This document shows positions 44,995 to 53,918 of a stretch of 64,000 nt of DNA, piece by piece. Positions within the stretch are counted from its first letter, which is position 1; every line of letters starts with the position of its first letter. Source of the DNA: an uncultured Desulfobacteraceae bacterium (lineage in GTDB: Bacteria > Desulfobacterota > Desulfobacteria > Desulfobacterales > UBA5852); NCBI GenBank assembly GCA_913060875.1, contig CAJXSL010000006.1, forward strand, positions 62,001-126,000. The letters run 5' to 3'. The notes under the pieces are model-generated. The model was not told the DNA's origin and searched no databases. It worked only from the letters and a program-made list of their open reading frames with translations. The position numbers were made by a program, and so were the translations under genes.

Positions 44995-45346
44995 GGCATT
45001 TCCTTGCAAATTCGCTGGCCGGCATATGGTGGCGAAAAGCTGTATACCTTAAAACGGCCCCATGACCGGGGCGGTTGGTCAAAAAGCGGGCGCGGCGACT
45101 TCATGGCCTGTCGGTCGGCCAATCGGTGTGCTGCCTGGGGCCCTGGACGCGTTGAATCGAGAGTGTTGGAAAGTTTAAAGCCGGTGGAACGCACCCATAT
45201 TACAAATGATGATAGCGTATTTGGTGTCTGTCCAAAAAATAGTTTAGCATATCCCCGGAAAAACTGCCAAGAAAAGGCGATGGTGTCGGAACCTCATAAG
45301 GGGGGGAGAACTGGCCACCCTCCCGGCTATCGGTTAGATTTGACAG
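44995..45346. other. gene-free stretch before the cyclase remnant
   Basis: No convincing gene is seen. The left part should hold the promoter of the radical-SAM gene; the right part may be degraded sequence belonging to the pseudogene. Confidence 0.35.
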
Positions 45347-45898
45347 TTGGGAACCTTTTCGCTTCTATTCGCCGACGTGTGCGGATACTCCGCCCTGTCC
45401 GAGCGTCTGGACCCCGAGGACGTCAAGGAGATCATTGCCAGTCTTTTTGGCCTTCACGCCAATGAAATTGCCGACATCAGCCCGGAATACTGGCGCGCGC
45501 GCTTAAAAACCGCCGTCCGGGATTTATTGACAGCCCTGGGCCGCATTGGACCGACCGTCATCTGTATTGAAGATCTCCATATTCGGTGGGGCAGTCGGTC
45601 TACAAGGCGATTGACTATCTGATGAAGTCCGGACAGAAGAGCAAAAAGCGAAATGCTGTGGATGAAGCCCATCAGTACTATCAGCGGTCCTGCGAACTCC
45701 TGCATGATCTGCCCGACTGGTCGAGCCGGCGCACTGTTCTTCTGGTTAACGTTCTCATTGAATGGTTTTTTATCTACAATGTCCGGGGGATTTTCAATGA
45801 ACACGAAATATGCCGAGCGGAGCGTTACCCTATTCCGCGATTGTCATGCCGAGGGCTATCTGGAAAAGGCCCAACAATTTATTGCCGAGCGTGTGTAA
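45347..45898 (+). pseudogene. collapsed remnant of class III cyclase / AAA ATPase / TPR protein
   Basis: Three pieces of one large regulatory ATPase type are found in order but out of proportion. First comes a class III nucleotide cyclase start (SLLFADVCGYSALSERLDPE), whose metal-binding Asp is kept. This jumps directly into the end of an AAA domain (EYWRARLKTAVRDLLTALGR, then ICIEDLH). After a frame change near 45590 a TPR-like piece follows (NAVDEAHQYYQRSCELLHDL). Intact relatives are about 1000 residues or more, so most of each domain is deleted. It cannot be functional. Confidence 0.75.
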
Positions 45899-46011
45899 CC
45901 CTATCGATGTGGTGCTTTGGGTCTATTTAGGACGCGTTTAGATCTTCTTCGCGGTAGGTAACCATAATGGCAGGGCGACGGGCATCTTTCCTGCCGGTTT
46001 TCTTGGTTTCA

Positions 46012-46185
46012 ACACCCGCCGTTGGTGAGGCAAAAGCGAAGGTACAGCCGCTCCGCTTCATGATAATCGGTTTCCGAATAGTGGTCCAGATTTTCGGGTA
46101 TCCGGAATCGCTGACGGTAGTGATCTACGATACGGTCAATACCCTGACGTTGGTCATGGGGCGCATCCTTGGATTGTGAAGCCAT
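46012..46185 (-). CDS. 57-residue small protein, possibly frameshifted at its end
   Basis: ATG 46185 has AAAGGA 8 nt upstream. The protein reads MASQSKDAPHDQRQGI then DRIVDHYRQRFRIPENLDHY and SETDYHEAERLYLRFCLTNG. A sensible continuation (ETKKTGRKDARRPAIMVTYR) exists in another frame right after the stop, up to about 45926, so the native gene may have been about 85 residues with one frameshift near 46013. I recognise no family. Confidence 0.5.
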
Positions 46186-46493
46186 AGAGACCGTCCTTTG
46201 ATGAGAGTGGGCGACCTCAAATTAAATTTAGCATAGAACATGCCAAGGGTTGAATTTTTAGTAAGGCAATGAAAATATAGCAGAATCAAAGGCGTTCGCC
46301 ATTGCTTTCAGGCGAGAATAGGAAAAAGTTTTTACACATATGGGCAAAAGATACGCCAAGGGGGAAAACGCCTGGCAACGCTGTCTCTTATCCAGGCGTT
46401 TCCTGCAAAGGGGGCGTGACACGGTCGTGTTGTTGGATGGCGTCGTAAATTGTGCGGCCCGCACGGCAGAGCCCTACGGGCCGTGACGTCGAA
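46186..46493. other. gene-free stretch between small gene and HU gene
   Basis: A 6-bp hairpin, CACGGC (46462-46467) with GCCGTG (46480-46485), lies 9 nt past the HU stop and might help end that transcript, but there is no T run. Nothing else is seen. Confidence 0.35.
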
Positions 46494-46766
46494 TTACACG
46501 GCATCCTGGAGCTTTTTGCCGGCTTTGAATTTCACAACGTTTTTAGCCTTAATTTTAATGGCTTCGCCGGTCTGAGGGTTGCGGCCTTTACGGGCTTTAC
46601 GGCGAACCTTGGAGAAAGTACCGAAACCCACCAGGGTCACTTTGCCGTCTTTTTTCTTCAGAGCTTTGGTGACACTCGTGGTAAAGGAATCCAGAGCAGT
46701 ACCGGCAGCGGCTTTGGTGATACCGGCATCTTTGGCCATTTTTTCAATCAATTCAGCTTTCGTCAT
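46494..46766 (-). CDS. hup: HU-family DNA-binding protein
   Basis: A 90-residue nucleoid protein. The family signature GFGTFSKVRRKARKGRNPQTG, with the DNA-intercalating Pro on the beta arm, is clear; MTKAELIEKMAKDAGITKAA is the dimer-forming start. ATG 46766 has AGGAGG at good spacing; an earlier in-frame ATG is not supported. Confidence 0.96.
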   Translation of the reverse strand: MTKAELIEKMAKDAGITKAAAGTALDSFTTSVTKALKKKDGKVTLVGFGTFSKVRRKARKGRNPQTGEAIKIKAKNVVKFKAGKKLQDAV

Positions 46767-47103
46767 GGTGTGTCGTCCTCCTATTGTTCTGAAATGGTTA
46801 GGGTGGCAGGTGTTTCTGGACATTGCCATCTACTGAATGATCTCCCAAATGTCAACACTTCACATGCGCGATAGCTTTTTTTTATTACCTGGTGCCGCTT
46901 TGTGGGCAGAAGCATTCTGAAACGGTGATGATCGTTGGGTTTCGGAGAAATTGGCCTGCTATTTGCACGGCTGGTCTTGTGAATAGCAGGATGCCAAATA
47001 CCGTTTTTCCATCACATCATCTATGACGCGGGATGCGGGCAATCGCATTGTCTTTCAAGTCGTTGAATCCATGCCGTGAATCATGCATAGGGGGAGAACC
47101 GCC
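46767..47103. other. intergenic region, divergent HU and NhaA genes
   Basis: It holds the ribosome-binding sites of both genes and presumably both promoters. No RNA element or repeat is recognisable. Confidence 0.4.
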
Positions 47104-48432
47104 ATGATGGAAATGCCGAAGCTTTCAGGACCCGGGCCGATTCGGAAACCCATTCAGGTCTTGGTCGATCCGTTGAAGCGTTTCATGCTGATCGAGGCCG
47201 CTGACGGCGCTATTCTCCTGGTTGCCGCATTGACGGCCCTGATCGTTGCCAACTCTTCCTGGGGACCGGCCTATCTGGCTTTCTGGCAGAAGGATTTAGG
47301 ATTTGTCCTTGGGGATAAATTGGTGCGAATGCCCCTGCAGCTGTGGATCAACGATGGCTTAATGGCCGTGTTCTTTTTCGTGGTCGGCCTGGAAGTCAAG
47401 CGCGAATTCGTCACCGGTGAATTGCGGGAGTGCAAGCATGCCGCCCTGCCGGTGGCGGCCGCCATTGGCGGCATGCTTGTTCCGGCGGCAATCTATCTTT
47501 TTTTGCAGTGGGGAACCCCCGGTGAAAGGGGGTGGGGTATACCCATGGCGACCGATATTGCCTTTGTGGTGGGCTGCATGGCCATTCTGGGGCCACGAAT
47601 TCCAAACGGACTGCGGATCATGCTCCTTTCGTTGGCCATTGCCGACGACATTGGTGCGGTTCTGGTCATTGCGATAGGATACACCGAGCATATACATATG
47701 TTGTCGCTGGGGCTCAGTCTGGTGGGAATCGGCCTCTTTGTTCTGCTGCTCAAAGCCGGCGTACGCAACAATCTGGTTTTTATTCTCATGGGGATTTTTA
47801 TTTGGGCCGGATTTCATGAATCCGGCATCCATGCGACGGTTGCCGGGGTGATCCTCGGGTTGCTGACCCCCACAAAGGGGTTTGTGCGACGCGTTCGGCT
47901 GAATTTCATGATCAAGCGTACGCTGCACCTGATGCAGGGAGATCACTGGGAATACCCGGCCGAGCGCTATGCGACCCTTCGCCAAATGGAGCGCTGCGCG
48001 AGGGAAACCTTGTCGCCCCTGGAACGAATGGAAACCGAATTGCATCCCTGGGTGGGGTTCGTTATCATGCCGCTTTTTGCCTTGGCCAACGCCGGGGTGG
48101 TCGTTCAGATGGCGGATTTGGCGATGCCGGTGGCGACGGCAACCATGATCAGCCTTATGCTGGGAAAACCGATCGGAATTTTTGGTTTCAGCTGGCTGGC
48201 GGTTAAATCCCGGCTAGCCCTTCTGCCCGAGGGGGTCACCTGGCGGCGCTTGTTCGGGGGGGGATTGCTGGGCGGCATCGGATTCACAATGGCCATCTTT
48301 ATTGCCGGCTTGGCCCTTGATGGCCAACTTCTCAATCATGCCAAAATCGGTATCATGATCGGCTCGCTGATCAGCGCCGTATTGGGCATGTTGATACTGT
48401 TCACAGCGCCCAATAAAACCGAACCGGATTGA
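47104..48432 (+). CDS. nhaA: NhaA Na+/H+ antiporter
   Basis: A 442-residue, 12-segment inner-membrane antiporter. Key residues are present: Asp in MATDIAFVVGC, the Asp pair in SLAIADDIGAVLVIA, and the Lys in LMLGKPIGIFGFSW. It exports Na+ in exchange for H+. ATG 47104 follows GGGGGAGAA; another ATG lies 21 nt upstream without a site. Confidence 0.95.
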   Translation: MMEMPKLSGPGPIRKPIQVLVDPLKRFMLIEAADGAILLVAALTALIVANSSWGPAYLAFWQKDLGFVLGDKLVRMPLQLWINDGLMAVFFFVVGLEVKREFVTGELRECKHAALPVAAAIGGMLVPAAIYLFLQWGTPGERGWGIPMATDIAFVVGCMAILGPRIPNGLRIMLLSLAIADDIGAVLVIAIGYTEHIHMLSLGLSLVGIGLFVLLLKAGVRNNLVFILMGIFIWAGFHESGIHATVAGVILGLLTPTKGFVRRVRLNFMIKRTLHLMQGDHWEYPAERYATLRQMERCARETLSPLERMETELHPWVGFVIMPLFALANAGVVVQMADLAMPVATATMISLMLGKPIGIFGFSWLAVKSRLALLPEGVTWRRLFGGGLLGGIGFTMAIFIAGLALDGQLLNHAKIGIMIGSLISAVLGMLILFTAPNKTEPD

Positions 48433-48485
48433 CGGACACCACTGAAAGGCGTTCCCGGTAGTCGCATACGTTTTCGTTCGGCTTT

Positions 48486-48899
48486 TTAGAGCCGTTTGCC
48501 CAGACTGACCACCTCGTCGTCCGCAAAGCCGATGGATTGATAAAAACGGATGACGACCGTATTAGACCGGCGGACCTGCAGGTTGATCTTGGGGCACCCC
48601 AACGCGCGCAACCTGTCTTCAGCGGCCTGCATCATTTTTCGACCAATTCCCCTGCGTCTCAGATCCGGGGCCACGGCCAGATAGTTGATCCATCCCCGGT
48701 GGCCTTCATACCCCGCCATCACCGTTCCGACCAGGCGCGCCTTTGACAGCGCCACCAAAAAAAGATCGGGTTGAAACCGCATCTTGGCTTCGATGTCCGC
48801 AACCGGGTTGTTTTGCGGCACTACCAGTCGGCAGTCCTTCCAAAGGGCAATGACCGCTTCCTGATCTTCGGAATTGTATGGACGTATGATCAGGGACAT
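48486..48899 (-). CDS. ypeA: YpeA-type GNAT acetyltransferase
   Basis: A 137-residue N-acetyltransferase. The acetyl-CoA loop is LRRRGIGRKMM; the YpeA-like pattern is seen in ALWKDCRLVVPQNNP, TVMAGYEGHRGWINYLAV and the end VVSLGKRL. Substrate unknown. ATG 48899 follows AAGGA. Confidence 0.88.
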   Translation of the reverse strand: MSLIIRPYNSEDQEAVIALWKDCRLVVPQNNPVADIEAKMRFQPDLFLVALSKARLVGTVMAGYEGHRGWINYLAVAPDLRRRGIGRKMMQAAEDRLRALGCPKINLQVRRSNTVVIRFYQSIGFADDEVVSLGKRL

Positions 48900-48973
48900 C
48901 GGTTGTTTTCCTTTATTGCCATGTCCAAAAGCCTTTGTACGGCTGACGCAGGTCATGGTGATTAGAGCGAGGT

Positions 48974-49756
48974 CTACTCTTTACCGGTCTGAATCAGGTC
49001 GAGCACTTGGGGCAGCAAGGCCTGGGTGGTACTCAAACCTTCCTTGGCATAGATGGTTTCATTGCCTGACCAGTCACCGAAATACCCCCCGGCCTCGCGC
49101 AGAATCGGGGGGAAGGGGGCGCAGTCGTAGGGGTTGAGGACCGGATCTAACATGACTTCCATACGCCCCGTGGCCACCAGGGCATGTCCAAAAGCGTCCG
49201 ACCACCCGACGCTGCAGTAGCTGTTTTTCAGGAAACGACGCCAGGCCTTGAAGCGTCCGGCAGGCTCGAAACTCTCCGCCCCGGTAAACCCGATGAAACT
49301 GCGGTCCAGGCGCTGTGTCGTGGCCACGTGGGCGCGCTTGCCGTTCCAATAGCAGCCGCCGCCTGTGGCCGCATAGATCATGTCGTTCAAGGCGGGGAAG
49401 TAGGCGACGCCCACCTCACAGCGCTTTTCGATTTCCAGACCGATCAACACCGCATAGAGCGGTACCCCGCGAATGAAAGCCTTTGTCCCGTCGATGGGGT
49501 CGATAATCCAGCGAAAGTCACTATCATCGCCGATTTTGGCCTCCTGTTCTTCTCCAAGGATGGCATGGCGGGGATAGCGTTTCTCGATACGCGCGCGAAT
49601 CAATGCTTCCGCCTTGCGGTCGGCCACGGTGACCGGCGTGTCGTCTTCTTTGAAGTCAGGGCGCAGATCGGTCTGAAAATAGCCTAACGTAAGACGGCCG
49701 GCAGCGTGGGCGGTTTCAATGGCAAAATCCAGGTATTCTTTCAAAGATGCTTCCAT
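48974..49756 (-). CDS. hisN: inositol-monophosphatase-fold phosphatase, HisN-type
   Basis: A 260-residue Mg2+-dependent phosphatase: GEEQ metal site, RWIIDPIDGTKAFIRGVPLY, and GWSDAFGH. The pattern is closest to HisN-type histidinol-phosphatases, last but one step of histidine synthesis; inositol phosphatase or CysQ-like activity is the alternative. ATG 49756 follows GAGG. No other his genes are nearby. Confidence 0.85.
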   Translation of the reverse strand: MEASLKEYLDFAIETAHAAGRLTLGYFQTDLRPDFKEDDTPVTVADRKAEALIRARIEKRYPRHAILGEEQEAKIGDDSDFRWIIDPIDGTKAFIRGVPLYAVLIGLEIEKRCEVGVAYFPALNDMIYAATGGGCYWNGKRAHVATTQRLDRSFIGFTGAESFEPAGRFKAWRRFLKNSYCSVGWSDAFGHALVATGRMEVMLDPVLNPYDCAPFPPILREAGGYFGDWSGNETIYAKEGLSTTQALLPQVLDLIQTGKE

Positions 49757-49798
49757 AAAGACCTCTTTTCCGATCATGTCCGTTGGCGCAATTAACGA

Positions 49799-50740
49799 TC
49801 ATTGCGGCGCAATCAATTGTAACTTTCCTGGCAGAACACTTATTTCCAGCCAGTTTGCGGCCGGCAGGGGGTCGCCATCCATCTGGACCGTGAATGGCGT
49901 GCCGGACTGCAGCCGAAACCATTGCCCCTGGTGATAGCGGGTGAATGCCTGCGGCGGGCGGGTCCTCCGCGCGGCGGCATGAAAAGTCCGCAGGAGGATT
50001 CCGGGGCCGGTGCGGCGGCGGGCAACCAGATCCAAACACCCATCATCCATGTGGGCATGGGGTGCCATGGCCCAGCCCTTGGCATAGCAGCGCGTGTTGG
50101 CCATGATGGCGGCCTTAAACCGGCCGGGCAGCAGCAAACCGTCCTGGCAGAGCTGGAAGGATGTTTCGGCTGGTGATGCCAATGCCCTGAGGGCCGCCAG
50201 GACATAGACCGGATCCCCCCAGCGGCGGTAAAGGGTTTTCAGGCGGCCGGAGCGCAACCGGTGGGTTAGTTCCACAATCCGTGCGCCGAACCCGATTTCG
50301 ACCATGGCCAGAAATAACACGGAATCTTCTGCTTGGGGATGGGTTCGGAGGGTGCCGACATCCAGGGATTTCACCCTGCCGATGGTCAGGAGTGAAATGG
50401 CCGGATCGGGTTGCAGGGGAATGCCCTGATCCCGGGCCACGACATTGGCGTTTCCGGTGGGAATAAAGCCGACCGGTATTGCTGCCCCTGCCCGGATCAG
50501 CCCGGCAGCCACTTCGCGAAGGGTTCCATCCCCGCCGATAACGACGATCATATCGGTGTCCCTGGCCAGGGCAGGGGCCAGTTCATGCTGTGCATGGCCA
50601 GCAAAACGGGTTTTAAAGACATCCATGACCTGCCAACCGGCAGTCGTCAAATGGCGGCAGACAGGTGCGACAAACTGAACAGCTTTCCCGCGTCCTGCAC
50701 CGGCATGACAAATAATCGCCGCTTTTCCAGGTGTCCTCAT
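49799..50740 (-). CDS. diacylglycerol-kinase-family lipid kinase
   Basis: A 313-residue protein with the DAGK catalytic domain: AGAGRGKA at the start, VVIGGDGTLREVAAGL, and IPTGNANVVARDQG. The C-terminal beta domain is YegS-like (VQMDGDPLPAANW). It phosphorylates a lipid such as diacylglycerol. It is 42 nt from hisN on the same strand. Confidence 0.9.
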   Translation of the reverse strand: MRTPGKAAIICHAGAGRGKAVQFVAPVCRHLTTAGWQVMDVFKTRFAGHAQHELAPALARDTDMIVVIGGDGTLREVAAGLIRAGAAIPVGFIPTGNANVVARDQGIPLQPDPAISLLTIGRVKSLDVGTLRTHPQAEDSVLFLAMVEIGFGARIVELTHRLRSGRLKTLYRRWGDPVYVLAALRALASPAETSFQLCQDGLLLPGRFKAAIMANTRCYAKGWAMAPHAHMDDGCLDLVARRRTGPGILLRTFHAAARRTRPPQAFTRYHQGQWFRLQSGTPFTVQMDGDPLPAANWLEISVLPGKLQLIAPQ

Positions 50741-50780
50741 GGCGTTGTCAATTCAGGAATAGAATCTCAACACAAGGCCG

Positions 50781-51266
50781 TCAATCCCCCGACGACCATA
50801 GGGGATAAACCAATTGGGCCATCTCCGGGCATTCTGACCAACCGCGGCAGCGGTAGAAGCCGCGTTGATAAGATTCACGCTGACGGTTGTGGGTCACGCT
50901 TAAACGGGAACAGCCACGACGACGGGCCTCATGGATGACCTTATCCAGCAAACGCTGGCCGATTTGCCGCCCCCGGTAGCAGGCTTCGACGAACAGTTCG
51001 GCCACATACCCTTCCTGCCGGGGGAGGAAAAAGCAGGGACGCCAATGGACGGATACATAGCCCACGACCTGCTCATCGTTGATGGTTGCAACCCATGCGG
51101 TTTGCGCCGCTCGAACCTGAAATTCGTCGATGATGCCGTTGACCTGGGCAATTTGCTCTTCCTGGGTCAAGCCGGACAAATGGTCAAACCAGCCCAGCCG
51201 TCTGAGGATGGCTGCTATGGCCGTTGCGTCCCGCCTTTCAGCGGGTCGGATCGAAATTTTTTGCAT
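50781..51266 (-). CDS. GNAT-family N-acetyltransferase
   Basis: A 161-residue protein with acetyl-CoA motif CYRGRQIGQRLLDKV and ISIRPAERRDATAIAAILRR at the start. A short AAGGT precedes the ATG. The substrate is unknown. It sits behind the lipid kinase gene on the same strand. Confidence 0.88.
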   Translation of the reverse strand: MQKISIRPAERRDATAIAAILRRLGWFDHLSGLTQEEQIAQVNGIIDEFQVRAAQTAWVATINDEQVVGYVSVHWRPCFFLPRQEGYVAELFVEACYRGRQIGQRLLDKVIHEARRRGCSRLSVTHNRQRESYQRGFYRCRGWSECPEMAQLVYPLWSSGD

Positions 51267-51731
51267 GGACCTTGATCATCACTCCCATATGCTTGAGAAG
51301 TGCGGCGGGCCGTTTGTACTCTACATCGACACAGAGCGCAAGGGGTAGATGCGAAGAGGGGTGCCAGAGCGACGGTTGTAATCGGCATGGGAGCGCCGGG
51401 CTGGGTAGCCAAACAGCGTTGAGGGCGATACCGTCGGGGCTAAAGGGCTCGGGGACTGCCGGTGCGCCCCGGAAATACCTCAAGGGGCAGTTCAAACCGG
51501 TAGGCAGGTATTGCCCGTTTTCGGATCTCCCGCGATTCTGGTCAATTGTGATATCTCCCAAAGAGGCGCAATCCATTCGCAACAGGGTTGTTTTCTTTTT
51601 ATGATTTACGGGTTGGCGATGCGGTTGTGTTAAAAATCATCTTGTAATTTACTGCTATTTTCATTAAATAAAGGCTAATTTTAAACGATTTCGAAAAACA
51701 TTTCTCTCACAGGCATTCTGGAGGAACTTCT
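51267..51731. other. gene-free stretch before the CBS/Hyf-like cluster
   Basis: No convincing gene is seen. It turns AT-rich after 51600, where the promoter of the cluster is expected, but I cannot fix boxes. Confidence 0.4.
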
Positions 51732-52286
51732 TTGAAAAACTATATTGTGAAAGACTTGATGGTGCCCCTGTCGGAGTACGCAACCGTGCAGGAGGGGTCA
51801 ACTCTATTCGAGGCCGTACTGGCCCTTGAAAAGGCGCAGGAAGAGTTTGATCACACCAAATACAAACATCGCGGCATCTTGATTTTGGATCAAAAGAACC
51901 GTGTTATTGGCAAGCTCAGCCATTTGCACGCTTTACGCGCTCTTGAGCCCAAAACCGACGATGACAGCGGATTCAAGGAGCTTGAACAATTTGGTTTCAA
52001 CGATACGTTTATCCGAAAGTTGCGTAAACTACGGCGACAGCAGTCAGCGCCGCTTGAAGATCTATGCAGGAAAGCGGCGGAACTGAAAGTAGAGAATTTT
52101 ATGCATATTGCCGCCGAGGACGAATTTATCGATCATGAGGCGACATTGGATTTGGCCATCCATCAGCTGGTCCAGGAGAAGCTTCTGTCGCTATTGGTCA
52201 CACGAAATGGGGAAATTATCGGGATATTGCGTCTGGCAGATGTTTTCGCGGCCGTCTATCACACGATGAAGGAATGCACGATTTAA
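51732..52286 (+). CDS. CBS-pair protein 1 of three paralogs
   Basis: A 184-residue soluble protein of two CBS motifs (about 5-75 and 110-180) joined by a helical insert. CBS pairs usually bind adenosine nucleotides. It begins NYIVKDLMVPLSEYATV and ends AVYHTMKECTI. The paralog at 61257 shares the strings DLMVPLSEYATV, EAVLALEKAQ and GILRL-DVFAAV. The start is TTG with GGAGGAAC upstream. The beta-helix gene follows after 11 nt, so the two form one unit. Confidence 0.85.
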   Translation: MKNYIVKDLMVPLSEYATVQEGSTLFEAVLALEKAQEEFDHTKYKHRGILILDQKNRVIGKLSHLHALRALEPKTDDDSGFKELEQFGFNDTFIRKLRKLRRQQSAPLEDLCRKAAELKVENFMHIAAEDEFIDHEATLDLAIHQLVQEKLLSLLVTRNGEIIGILRLADVFAAVYHTMKECTI

Positions 52287-52297
52287 CAGGGAACGAT

Positions 52298-53719
52298 ATG
52301 AAATCACTCAAAGAACTTTTCGATCGGATCACGCAGCGGGTCAACATCAATTTGCGGGAGCTGAAGTTTGACGTCAATCCATTTGTCAAAGACCTGGTCC
52401 CGTTCCATCAACTTGTCAAATTTTATGCCTTTTACGGCATTACACCCCATCATCCCCTGGATTTCCAGTTTCGGCATTCCAATCTGGCCGGTAGTTATTT
52501 TTTGGGCAAATGCTGCACCACCAACTCGATTTTGTACAAGAGTGACATTCGCGGTGACGAGCTCAAGAAAAAGGGCGATACATGTGAATTCCAGGGTTTC
52601 AAAATACCCGTGTCAAGAGACGAGGCCATCCGAATCGAGGATAGTTTTTTGATTAAAACCCTTGTCCATAACTTTTCTCACGATCCGGAAACATTGGAAA
52701 ATTTTTTCATCAGGAATACCGTATCCACGCATTATGCCAACATCCATGGCTCCCCCACCGACGGCAGTTATCTGGGGCCTTTTGCCACCGTCGACCTGAC
52801 GACGATGAACGATTGTGTCATCGGGGCGTTCTCTTATGTTCAAGCCGGTGAAATCAGCCACCTCCATATCGAACCCGGAACGGTCTGGGTGCGAAGTCCC
52901 AATAATTTCAACTTCCTGTACCGGTATCCACTCAATAAGTTAAGCCATTACATTCATTTTACAGCGGGTGCCCCGCCCCAGGGGCTGTTGATCGACTTCG
53001 TCGAGGATCGCAAGGAAGCCTTCCAGCGGGTTTTCGAAACAATGAACATCGACCCTTCCGTGACCATACCCAACAATGCTTCACTGGATCGATTCGCTGT
53101 AATCAAGCCCAAAACGCATATCAGCGACAATGTGCTTGTGGCCCAAAGGGCCTTTCTCCAGAATTCATGGATGGGGAAGGGCGCCAATGCCCAAGAGAAC
53201 TGTTACATTATCAATTCACGTTTGGAAGGGTTCAACGTGACCGCTCATGGGGCCAAAATCATTGAAGCTGACCTGGGCCAGAATGTGTTCGTCGGCTTCA
53301 ACAGCTTTCTACGCGGACGCCCGGATTGCCGGTTGTCCATCGGCAAGGAGAGCATCATAATGCCCCATACGATCATTGATGTAAAAGAACCCCTGAGCAT
53401 ACCGCCAGGGCACTTGGTCTGGGGGCTGGTGACAAGTCCGGCCGATCTTGAAAATAACAGTATTGAGCTGAAAGAACTCACCAAGATTTCCGAAGGCTTT
53501 TCACGCGGGAACATGTTTTTTGAAGGCAACGGGTCCAGCTTTGTTACGGCCTTCCGCGACCGCATCCATCATATTCTGGAAGCCAACGGGGCGCTTTATG
53601 ATGGGGTGAAAAATAAAGGCCATGCCCAGAAAAATCAGAATATATCCTTCAATACCATTCAACCCTATCCTGAAGGGGACTTGAAAGGATTGTATCCAAC
53701 CATCATTATCCGTCCATGA
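52298..53719 (+). CDS. left-handed beta-helix-like protein, unknown function
   Basis: A 473-residue soluble protein. The middle and C-terminal parts show hexapeptide-like turns (NASLDRFAVIKPKTHISDNV, GAKIIEADLGQNVFVGFNSF, IGKESIIMPHTIIDVKEPLS) typical of a parallel beta-helix as in acyltransferases or gamma-carbonic anhydrases; no catalytic His triplet is evident to me. Several Cys-rich spots (KCCTTNS) occur. ATG 52298 follows CAGGGA. It sits between a CBS-pair gene and the membrane complex, all on one strand. I do not know this family. Confidence 0.75.
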   Translation: MKSLKELFDRITQRVNINLRELKFDVNPFVKDLVPFHQLVKFYAFYGITPHHPLDFQFRHSNLAGSYFLGKCCTTNSILYKSDIRGDELKKKGDTCEFQGFKIPVSRDEAIRIEDSFLIKTLVHNFSHDPETLENFFIRNTVSTHYANIHGSPTDGSYLGPFATVDLTTMNDCVIGAFSYVQAGEISHLHIEPGTVWVRSPNNFNFLYRYPLNKLSHYIHFTAGAPPQGLLIDFVEDRKEAFQRVFETMNIDPSVTIPNNASLDRFAVIKPKTHISDNVLVAQRAFLQNSWMGKGANAQENCYIINSRLEGFNVTAHGAKIIEADLGQNVFVGFNSFLRGRPDCRLSIGKESIIMPHTIIDVKEPLSIPPGHLVWGLVTSPADLENNSIELKELTKISEGFSRGNMFFEGNGSSFVTAFRDRIHHILEANGALYDGVKNKGHAQKNQNISFNTIQPYPEGDLKGLYPTIIIRP

Positions 53720-53918
53720 CCACAGCGAAAACTGCCATAGCGTCGCACTTGTGATCAACTTCTGGGGTAGATTGATCGTTGACTCGGATGGCTATCTGGG
53801 CTAAATGCTCATAAAATTTTAGCCTGGGTGGCGTGCCGTTGCAGACCTATCCGCACGAACTTTGGCATTGGAACGGCAGCATTTCTCCGGGAACTCTAAA
53901 GCGACGGGAGCAGATTCT

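Noticed and set aside
51224-51604. 126-codon frame before the CBS gene
   Set aside because: No ribosome-binding site, odd composition and no recognisable sequence.
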